Below are positions 53,692 through 59,922 of a stretch of DNA of 59,922 bases, in pieces; within the stretch, counting starts at the first letter, position 1; every line of letters starts with the position of its first letter. The DNA is taken from contig CANHQP010000021.1 of the NCBI GenBank assembly GCA_947462925.1, positions 1 through 59,922 of the forward strand, given 5' to 3'. This DNA comes from Flavobacteriia bacterium. Lineage in GTDB: Bacteria; Bacteroidota; Bacteroidia; Flavobacteriales_D; Crocinitomicaceae. The position numbers were made by a program, and so were the translations under genes. The notes under the pieces were generated by a model that saw nothing but the letters and a program-made list of their open reading frames with translations, was not told the origin of the DNA and searched no databases.

Positions 53692-55407
53692 ATGAATATT
53701 TCGGCTCCAGAAAGAAAATTTATTGCAAAAGACCTTTCTATCCAAACTTGGGAAGATATTGAATCCTATTTTATCGATCTAAAAGAACGAGAGATCGTTA
53801 CCAAAGAAGATTATATTTTGTGGTTGCAAAATCGAAGTGAACTTGATGCTGTACTAGAGGAAAATGCAGCATGGAGATACATCAAAATGACAATAGATAC
53901 GCGAGATCAAACTTTGACAGATGCATACACCTATTTTGTGACTGAAATTCAGCCAAAACTTGCACCATTTGAAGATGAATTGAACCAAAAGATGCTACAT
54001 TCTCCTTTCATGGAATCTTTGAAAAACGAAAAAGATTATTTCATTTATTTTCGAAGTGTTCAAAAGGAATTAGATCTTTTCAGAACAGAAAATATTGCTC
54101 TCGAAGCAGAAATAAGCGAAGAGTCACAGCAATATGGTGCCATTTCTGCAGCGCAAATGATTGAATTTGATGGTGAAAAAATGACCATGCAAAAAGCCTC
54201 AACTTTGCTCAAAGATTTGGATAAAAATATTCGTAAAAAGGCTTTTTTATTGATCTCAGAGCGACGAGCACAAGATAATCAAGCACTAGATGATTTGTTT
54301 TCGTCTTTGACTGCCAAAAGACATCAAATCGCATTGAACGCTGGATTCAAAAACTTCCGAGATTATAAATTCCACGCGCTTGGAAGATTTGACTACACCA
54401 AAGAAGATTGTTTCGATTTTCACAATTCCATCAAAAAACACATTGTTCCGTTGGTGAAACAAATTCAACAAAAACAAGCTGATTTGTTGGGAGTTGAAAA
54501 ATTAAAACCTTGGAATTTAGAAGTTGATCCCTTAGGGAGAAAAGCACTAAAACCATTCGGAAGTGGACAAGAATTATTGGAAGGTACTGTTAAAATGTTC
54601 AAAAACATCGATCCTTATTTCGCTGATTGTATTCAAACCATGGATGAAATGGGTCATTTGGATTTGGAATCGAAAGAAGGAAAATCACCTGGAGGTTACA
54701 ACTATCCGCTATATGAAATCGGTGTTCCATTTATTTTCATGAATGCTGTTGGAGCTTTGCGTGATTTGGTAACAATGGTGCATGAAGGTGGACATGCGGT
54801 TCACTCGTTTTTATCTCGAGATTTAGCACTCACTGGATTCAAAAACCTACCTTCAGAAGTAGCCGAATTAGCTTCAATGTCTATGGAATTACTAAGTATG
54901 GATCAATGGGAAATCTTTTTCAAAAATGCTGAAGATCTAAAAAGAGCTAAAATCGAGCAATTGGAAACAATACTTAAAATCCTTCCTTGGGTGGCAACGA
55001 TTGATGAATTTCAACATTGGATTTATGAAAACCCAACTCATTCTGTGGAAGAACGACAAAATCAATGGGAAAAAATCTCGAAAGACTATGGAACAGGATT
55101 AGTTGATTGGACTGGCTATGAAGAATTTAAATCTAGATCTTGGCAACGACAATTACATTTATTTGAAGTTCCATTTTATTACATTGAATATGGAATCGCT
55201 CAATTAGGCGCATTGGCGATTTGGAAGAACAGCAAAACTGATTTACCTACAACTATTCAAAACTATAAAAATGCGCTTAAATTAGGTTATACTAAGCAAA
55301 TTCCTGAAATTTATCAAGCGGCAGGTATTGAATTTAATTTCTCAGAAAAATATATTCAAGATTTAGCACAATTTTTGAAAAAAGAACTTGAAAATTTAAA
55401 TAATTAA
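53692..55407 (+). CDS. pepF: M3-family oligoendopeptidase F-like
   Basis: The 571-residue metalloprotease has the HEXXH zinc motif MVHEGGHAVHSFL (H364, E365, H368) and the downstream glutamate in PSEVAELASMSMELL. The N-terminal helical region begins SAPERKFIAKDLSIQTWEDI. Family members cut short peptides in the cytoplasm. Start 53692 is preferred over the frame opening at 53635, because that region holds the DUF5606 terminator. The next gene lies 11 bp downstream on the same strand. Confidence 0.93.
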   Translation: MNISAPERKFIAKDLSIQTWEDIESYFIDLKEREIVTKEDYILWLQNRSELDAVLEENAAWRYIKMTIDTRDQTLTDAYTYFVTEIQPKLAPFEDELNQKMLHSPFMESLKNEKDYFIYFRSVQKELDLFRTENIALEAEISEESQQYGAISAAQMIEFDGEKMTMQKASTLLKDLDKNIRKKAFLLISERRAQDNQALDDLFSSLTAKRHQIALNAGFKNFRDYKFHALGRFDYTKEDCFDFHNSIKKHIVPLVKQIQQKQADLLGVEKLKPWNLEVDPLGRKALKPFGSGQELLEGTVKMFKNIDPYFADCIQTMDEMGHLDLESKEGKSPGGYNYPLYEIGVPFIFMNAVGALRDLVTMVHEGGHAVHSFLSRDLALTGFKNLPSEVAELASMSMELLSMDQWEIFFKNAEDLKRAKIEQLETILKILPWVATIDEFQHWIYENPTHSVEERQNQWEKISKDYGTGLVDWTGYEEFKSRSWQRQLHLFEVPFYYIEYGIAQLGALAIWKNSKTDLPTTIQNYKNALKLGYTKQIPEIYQAAGIEFNFSEKYIQDLAQFLKKELENLNN

Positions 55408-55418
55408 CAACAATCAAA

Positions 55419-55841
55419 ATGAAAAAAATCGCTTTTATTCTCTTGGCAGTAGCCACTTTAGCAATTTCTCTTAACTTCAAAATGATGGCAAATCCATTTT
55501 TAGGTAAATGGCAGTTGAAATCCAAAATTGTGCAAAAACTTGAAAACGGAAAATTGCAAGAAGGATTCGAGAAAAACTACAAACCAAACAAAAAGATTTA
55601 TGAGTTTATGGAGGAGGATAAACTTACAGTCATTGAAGACGATGGGAAAACCAAAGAAAAGAAAAAGTACGTTGTTGAAGGAAATTTAATCTATATTGGA
55701 AAAGAAAAGACTGAAAAAAATCAGTACATCTTTACTTTTAACAAGGACAATACGGTAACGCTCAACCAAAAAAGAATCAAAACTAAAGAAGGAATTACTT
55801 TTGAAGACATTGAAATTCTGACTTTTGAGAAAATTCAATAA
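55419..55841 (+). CDS. Small secreted lipocalin-like protein
   Basis: The 140-residue protein has a signal peptide (KKIAFILLAVATLAISLNF) and then a beta-rich domain starting NPFLGKWQLKSKIV, with LENGKLQEGFEKNYKPNK and ITFEDIEILTFEK. The strand and loop pattern is like lipocalin-like or DUF4488-type domains of Bacteroidota, but the match is loose. It starts 11 bp after pepF and is probably on the same transcript, ended by the hairpin at 55849-55876. No ligand or function can be named. Confidence 0.65.
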   Translation: MKKIAFILLAVATLAISLNFKMMANPFLGKWQLKSKIVQKLENGKLQEGFEKNYKPNKKIYEFMEEDKLTVIEDDGKTKEKKKYVVEGNLIYIGKEKTEKNQYIFTFNKDNTVTLNQKRIKTKEGITFEDIEILTFEKIQ

Positions 55842-55848
55842 TCAAATC

Positions 55849-55876
55849 AAGCCTTGCCAAAAGCAAGGCTTTTTTA
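55849..55876 (+). terminator. Intrinsic terminator of the pepF-lipocalin-like unit
   Basis: A 9-bp stem (AAGCCTTGC with GCAAGGCTT) with a 5-nt loop CAAAA, followed by a T run. It ends just before the stop of the convergent GlmU-like gene. Confidence 0.9.
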
Positions 55877-55882
55877 TTTCTC

Positions 55883-57013
55883 TTATTTAGATAAATGAGA
55901 GAAAATTTCCAAATCACCTTCAGTAAATTCAACATGACGTCTTGACATCATCGCTTTTGCTACCTCAATGGCTTTATCTAATTTAAATGGAACAAATCCT
56001 GAAGCGCCTCCCCAAACAAAAGAATCTATTACTTTTTCTGGAAAATCAGCACCATAAATATTCGCTGAAACCCCTACTACTGTTGCTGTATTGAACATCG
56101 TATTGATTCCCGATTTACTATGGTCACCCATAATTAATCCCATAAATTGAACATCTGTTTTTTCTATTTTACCAGTTTCATAGGAATATGCACTGACTTT
56201 ACTGTAATTATTTTTAAGGTTTGAGGAATTAGTGTCTGCTCCTAAATTACACCATTCTCCAATCACAGAGTTTCCTAGAAATCCGTCGTGACCTTTGTTT
56301 GAATATGCTTGAAAAACAACATTATTGACCTCTCCTCCTACTTTGCAATGTGGTCCAAGTGTGGTTGGCCCATAAACTTTCGTCGAGAGCTTTAATCCAG
56401 CAGATTCGCAAAGTGCCAAAGAACCTCTAACCACAGATCCTTCCATGATTTCAGCATTTTTACCAATGTAGATCGGTCCTTCTTTGACATTTAAAATGCA
56501 GGCCTCAACTTGAGCACCTTCTTCGAGAAAAATAAGATTACTATCTCCAATTACAGTGTTTGATTCTGAAAGTGGTTGGGAAACCCTACCATTTGTGATT
56601 AAATCAAAATCAGATTTTAAAACCAATCCATTGAACTGGTATATATCCCATCGATTTTCAAGAATAATCAAACTTCCATCAAATTCAATTGTTTTAACTG
56701 CATTTTCGCCTTTTTTAACCAACCATTGATCTCCTTTACTCAAAACTTCTCCAACATTCAAATTCAAAGATGCATCAACCATTTCTCTTGTTGGAATAAC
56801 TGCTGCATTCACAATTAAATCAGCATTTTCGATTGTTCTAAACTTAGAAGTCAGATATCTTTCAGTAGCAAAAAATATTTCTGCGTTCGGGAGAAACAAT
56901 TGCCATCTTTCATCGTTGGTTAAAATGCCCATTCGCAAATTCCCTACAGGTCTCGTCAACGTTAACGGTGCAAAACGTAAATGTAAATGATTGTCGTGCA
57001 ATAAAACTTTCAT
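55883..57013 (-). CDS. GlmU-like putative sugar nucleotidyltransferase with left-handed beta-helix
   Basis: The 376-residue protein has an N-terminal NTP_transf_4-type domain (MKVLLHDNHLHLRFAPLTLT, then RPVGNLRMGI) and a C-terminal hexapeptide-repeat beta-helix (from about 150; GPIYIGKNAEIMEGSVVRG, GPTTLGPHCKVGG). This is the Bacteroidota GlmU-family type; no canonical GxGxxR nucleotidyltransferase loop is visible, so uridylyl or acetyl transfer is unproven. The family is thought to act in sugar nucleotide supply for the envelope. It begins 1 bp after the symporter gene ends, indicating an operon. Confidence 0.85.
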   Translation of the reverse strand: MKVLLHDNHLHLRFAPLTLTRPVGNLRMGILTNDERWQLFLPNAEIFFATERYLTSKFRTIENADLIVNAAVIPTREMVDASLNLNVGEVLSKGDQWLVKKGENAVKTIEFDGSLIILENRWDIYQFNGLVLKSDFDLITNGRVSQPLSESNTVIGDSNLIFLEEGAQVEACILNVKEGPIYIGKNAEIMEGSVVRGSLALCESAGLKLSTKVYGPTTLGPHCKVGGEVNNVVFQAYSNKGHDGFLGNSVIGEWCNLGADTNSSNLKNNYSKVSAYSYETGKIEKTDVQFMGLIMGDHSKSGINTMFNTATVVGVSANIYGADFPEKVIDSFVWGGASGFVPFKLDKAIEVAKAMMSRRHVEFTEGDLEIFSHLSK

Positions 57014-57014
57014 A

Positions 57015-58487
57015 CTAAACTTTTAATGATTGAATTTCTGATGGATTTCCTTTTTTAGATATTAGGTACAAACCTAAGAAGGTAAAAGAACCATTCAAAA
57101 TAAGTATTTCATTTCCAAAAATATAACCACCAAACATAACTTTTGAATTATGGTCTAATAAATAGCAAATTACGGGCGATAAAATACAGATAATTGGAAC
57201 CAGTGTATTGTTTATTGACCTTTTTGTAATTATTCCAAATGAAAATAGTCCAAGCAACGGTCCATAAGTGTAAGCTGCAATAATAAACACTAAATCAATG
57301 ATACTCTTGTCATTTTTCCATTTGAAGAAGAAAACCAATAGTGTAAAAAGTATAGCAAATCCAATGTGAATTTTCATTCTCAAACTATTTTTTTGTTGCT
57401 CATTCATATCTTTTCTTCTGTGAAAGCCTAAAATATCGATACAAAATGTAGATGTCAAAGCGGTAATTGCGCCGTCAACAGATGGAAATAACGCAGAAAT
57501 CAATCCAATGATGAAAATCAAGAAAATTCCTTGCGGTAAATGTTGCTGAATTATCGAAGGAAACATATCATCTGGAGCAAACTCCCAACCATTCTTTTTT
57601 GCAAAAACATATAAAATCCCACCTAACAATAAAAATAAAGCATTGACAATCAGTAGTACAAAACTAAAAGTAATGATGTTTTTTTGTGCGTCCTTCAATG
57701 TTTTTACACTGATGTTTTTCTGCATCATTTCCTGATCCAAACCAGTCATAGTTATAGTAATAAACGCCCCGCCTAAAATGTGTTTTAAAAAGTGGTCTTT
57801 TCGATGAAAATCAGTACTCCAAAGTTTAGTCATATCACTATCTTCCATGTCTTTCCAAATTGTCGACCAATTCCAATGTAATGCTTCTTTGATTGAAAAG
57901 ATACAAACAATTAAAGCCAAAAGCATGAAAAAAGTCTGTAAAGTATCAGTCCAAACAATCGTTTTTACACCACCTTTAAAAGTGTAAATAATGATCATCA
58001 TCATTGTCAAAGCTGTCGTTAGCCAAAATGGAATTCCCAATTCATCCAAAACAAAAACTTGCATCACATTGATAACCAAATACAATCTAACCGTTGCTCC
58101 TAAAGTTCTTGATAAAATAAAATATCCTGCACCCCATTTATAGGCCGTAAAGCCGAGCCGATATTCCAAAAATCGATAAATGGAAGTTAAGTTATATTTA
58201 TAATACAGAGGAAGAAGAACATATGCCACAACAAAATATCCAATAAAAAAACCAAGAACAAGCTGATAATAATAAAATCCACTCGCGCCTACTGAACCAG
58301 GGACTGAAATAAAAGTAACTCCTGACAAGGAAGTACCAATCATTCCAAATGCAACTAAATACCATTTACTCTCTTTGTTTCCAGAAAAAAAAGTTTCACT
58401 TGTTGCATTTTTAGAAGTCAAATTTGCAATTAATATTAGTACTGTAAAATAGGTGATTAACACCGAAGCAATCAGTAATGGACTCAT
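57015..58487 (-). CDS. Sodium:solute symporter (SSS family)
   Basis: The 490-residue transporter has about thirteen membrane helices of the LeuT-type fold. It carries GMIGTSLSGVTFISVPG in the first core helix, YRFLEYRLGFTAYKWGAG, and FIIGLISALFPSVDGAITAL around the eighth helix. It imports a solute with Na+. Substrate cannot be told: SSS members carry sugars, proline, sialic acid or other solutes. A TATATTCG box (58506-58513, minus strand) is a likely promoter. It precedes the GlmU-like gene by 1 bp, so a substrate related to amino sugars is possible but only inferred. Confidence 0.9.
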   Translation of the reverse strand: MSPLLIASVLITYFTVLILIANLTSKNATSETFFSGNKESKWYLVAFGMIGTSLSGVTFISVPGSVGASGFYYYQLVLGFFIGYFVVAYVLLPLYYKYNLTSIYRFLEYRLGFTAYKWGAGYFILSRTLGATVRLYLVINVMQVFVLDELGIPFWLTTALTMMMIIIYTFKGGVKTIVWTDTLQTFFMLLALIVCIFSIKEALHWNWSTIWKDMEDSDMTKLWSTDFHRKDHFLKHILGGAFITITMTGLDQEMMQKNISVKTLKDAQKNIITFSFVLLIVNALFLLLGGILYVFAKKNGWEFAPDDMFPSIIQQHLPQGIFLIFIIGLISALFPSVDGAITALTSTFCIDILGFHRRKDMNEQQKNSLRMKIHIGFAILFTLLVFFFKWKNDKSIIDLVFIIAAYTYGPLLGLFSFGIITKRSINNTLVPIICILSPVICYLLDHNSKVMFGGYIFGNEILILNGSFTFLGLYLISKKGNPSEIQSLKV

Positions 58488-58629
58488 TTATTTTTTTTTG
58501 GAATACGAATATAGTTAATTTGACTTGAAATTGATTTAAGATATTTTTTTTTAGTACTTTTGGTAAGAAATCAAAAATTTATTACTTTCGAAGCGATAAG
58601 TTTATTTAAAATAATTTGCTGAAACAAGT

Positions 58630-58649
58630 TAAGGAGTTAAATCTCCTTA
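58630..58649 (+). promoter_or_regulatory. Hairpin in the leader of the RRM-protein gene
   Basis: TAAGGAG (58630-58636) pairs with CTCCTTA (58643-58649) around a 6-nt TTAAAT loop. It lies 13 bp before the start codon and is followed by five T. It contains an AAGGAG sequence that would be sequestered in the stem. Confidence 0.6.
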
Positions 58650-58662
58650 TTTTTAATTATAT

Positions 58663-59202
58663 ATGACGAATATTTTTGTTGCCAGATTGGACTATGGCGT
58701 TACTCAAGAAGAATTAAAAAGTGCTTTTGAGCAATTCGGTCAAGTGAATAAAGCTTCTTTAGCCACAGATAAAGAAACAGGTAAATCTAAAGGTTTTGCC
58801 TTTATCGAAATGGAAAATGATGAGGAAGCTCAAGAAGCGATCAAATCTTTGGACGGTTTTACCATGCATGGTAGAGAAATTGCTGTAAAACAAGCTGAAA
58901 GTAGAGAAGATAATCGACCAAAAAGAGATTTCTCAAATAACCCTAAAAAAGATTTTTCAACAGAAAGAAAACCTTTTGCTCGTTCGAATGACAAACCTTT
59001 GAACAGTGAATACAAAAAGGTTGATCCGCCTGTTGCATTCAATCCTTTTATAACGCCTGACAACATCAAATCGGAAGGCAGAAAAAAGGAGGCTCCTATT
59101 AGTAAAAAATCTGAATCAAAGCCAAAAACACACAAAATGGAGGCATATAAGAAAAGTGGTAAAAAACCACGTTTTGACTATGACGACGATGATGATTATT
59201 AA
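58663..59202 (+). CDS. RNA-binding protein with RRM domain and disordered tail
   Basis: The 179-residue protein has one RRM (about 1-80). RNP2 is NIFVARLDYG and RNP1 is KGFAFIEMEN. The rest is basic low-complexity sequence with many K, P and S, and it ends with an acidic run of D residues (YDDDDDY). RRM proteins bind single-stranded RNA and in Bacteroidota are known as cold- or stress-linked post-transcriptional regulators. The gene has an RNA hairpin in its leader and a strong terminator after it. The exact RNA targets are unknown. Confidence 0.92.
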   Translation: MTNIFVARLDYGVTQEELKSAFEQFGQVNKASLATDKETGKSKGFAFIEMENDEEAQEAIKSLDGFTMHGREIAVKQAESREDNRPKRDFSNNPKKDFSTERKPFARSNDKPLNSEYKKVDPPVAFNPFITPDNIKSEGRKKEAPISKKSESKPKTHKMEAYKKSGKKPRFDYDDDDDY

Positions 59203-59207
59203 AAATT

Positions 59208-59228
59208 AAGGGAACTAAAGGTTCCTTT
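59208..59228 (+). terminator. Intrinsic terminator of the RRM-protein gene
   Basis: GGAAC (59211-59215) pairs with GTTCC (59221-59225), with extra A-T and G-T pairs outside, followed by a run of T. Confidence 0.8.
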
Positions 59229-59255
59229 TTTTATGCATTAAAATTAAATCAATAA

Positions 59256-59286
59256 AAAAAGACTGTTTGAAATAAACAGTCTTTTT
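59256..59286. terminator. Strong bidirectional terminator hairpin
   Basis: A perfect 13-bp stem (AAAAAGACTGTTT with AAACAGTCTTTTT) has a 5-nt loop GAAAT. It lies between the RRM gene and the convergent LytTR gene and can serve both strands. The following ~200 bp to the LytTR stop hold no gene that I can support. Confidence 0.85.
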
Positions 59287-59488
59287 AATCACATTTATTG
59301 ATATTCAACAAATATAGGTGGTTGAAATTACTGAGTATATTTTCATATCAATAAAATTATACTTTTTTGGCAGGGTTAATTTCTACTACAATCAAAGATC
59401 ACAATTTCTTACTATTTGTTCCAAAAAATCTTTTAAAAAGCAAGTTCTAGTTTCTAAAGTGTAACTTTTAGCAAAAAAAATAAAAATA

Positions 59489-59779
59489 TCACATGAAATA
59501 ATCATCTAAACTTTGAAGAATTTCTTCTTTTTTGTTTCTAGAAATTGGCACCACAATTCCAGAATTTAACTTCAAAAATCCTCCATCACTTTTTTGATAT
59601 TCCTCGACATACTTGAGATTAATCAAAAATGATTTGTGCGGCCTAATGAATGATTTTTCATTTTCTAATTTATCTTCAAAATATCGCAAAGGCTTTGAAA
59701 TTATCATTGGTTTTGAATCTTTGAAATTTAAAGTACAATATGATCCATCAGCTTCAAAATAAATTATATTCTCAATCAC
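59489..59779 (-). CDS. LytTR DNA-binding domain protein (N-terminus uncertain)
   Basis: The 96-residue frame is a LytTR domain: ENIIYFEADGSYCTLNF, then SKPLRYFEDKLENEKSFIRP, HKSFLINLKYVEEY, and PISRNKKEEIL at the end. LytTR proteins bind DNA through beta-strand inserts and usually form the output half of response regulators, with a receiver domain upstream. A GTG at 59779 is the only visible start, and the frame stays open upstream to an in-frame TAA at 59855-59857. That leaves no room for a receiver domain, so it is either a stand-alone LytTR protein or the remnant of a longer gene. Confidence 0.75.
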   Translation of the reverse strand: MIENIIYFEADGSYCTLNFKDSKPMIISKPLRYFEDKLENEKSFIRPHKSFLINLKYVEEYQKSDGGFLKLNSGIVVPISRNKKEEILQSLDDYFM

Positions 59780-59922
59780 TACTGTCCGATAAAAATAAGA
59801 AATAATAGAATTCGACGCTGAAGGTCTTGATTCTACTTGTGTGATAATCGTATTTTAAAAAGTAAGCCCCTTTTTAAACAGAGCTAAATTCTAATTGAAG
59901 TTGATAAGTACTTTCACGAAGC

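Noticed and set aside
58631-58636. AAGGAG as the ribosome binding site of the RRM gene
   Set aside because: It is 26 bases from the ATG and paired in a hairpin, and Bacteroidota rarely use Shine-Dalgarno sites.

Overview
The window looks like a chromosomal segment of an AT-rich member of the Bacteroidota, most likely Flavobacteriales and possibly near Fluviicola/Crocinitomicaceae. The evidence is: type IX secretion (T9SS) C-terminal sorting domains, -7 promoter boxes of the form TAnnTTTG, little sign of Shine-Dalgarno sites, and families typical of the phylum (DUF5606, DUF4834, YfhO, the GlmU-like NTP_transf_4 protein, U32 peptidase). I saw no rRNA, tRNA or CRISPR array. The genus is inference.

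Region 1 (1-12.5 kb) is a defence-type accessory region, nearly all on the minus strand. A complete type I restriction-modification operon (hsdR, hsdM, hsdS) carries a three-gene cassette between hsdR and hsdM. The cassette encodes a putative toxin, an HTH antitoxin and a SecB-like chaperone, in the order of the mycobacterial toxin-antitoxin-chaperone (TAC) module. Downstream of hsdS lie an unrecognised 163-residue gene and an AbiH-family gene that appears cut at its 3' end by an IS1595-type element entering at the window edge. TruC and two PD-(D/E)XK-type proteins (DUF1016/YhcG and DUF2130) follow.

Region 2 (12.6-23.5 kb) holds a secreted WG-repeat protein, two START/AHSA1-like proteins, a frameshifted DUF1801 gene, an unannotated 50-residue ORF, and two paralogous T9SS-secreted proteins. 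The second paralog contains an inserted lysyl oxidase domain with all three copper histidines and both cofactor residues. An exonuclease/GIY-YIG fusion and a DUF1569 protein close the region.

Region 3 (23.5-43.7 kb) is mostly housekeeping: Mpl, a UbiA-like membrane protein, a class IV aminotransferase, a rhomboid protease, an L,D-transpeptidase lipoprotein, an rlmI-MATE-fmt operon, HU, a PadR/PspC pair, a YfhO membrane protein, and carB with a DUF4834 gene. Several intrinsic terminators and promoter boxes are readable.

Region 4 (43.7-47.1 kb) contains a gene-free block of imperfect palindromic repeats, including a roughly 200-bp tandem duplication, then a U32 peptidase (RlhA-like) and a zeta-toxin/partner pair whose toxin gene is broken by a frameshift and a stop codon.

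Region 5 (47.1-59.9 kb) carries a YkgJ-type cysteine cluster protein, an NTF2-like secreted protein, two divergent subtilases (one with a T9SS tail), DUF5606, an M3 oligoendopeptidase, a GlmU-like protein with a sodium:solute symporter, an RRM RNA-binding protein with a leader hairpin, and a LytTR DNA-binding protein at the edge.
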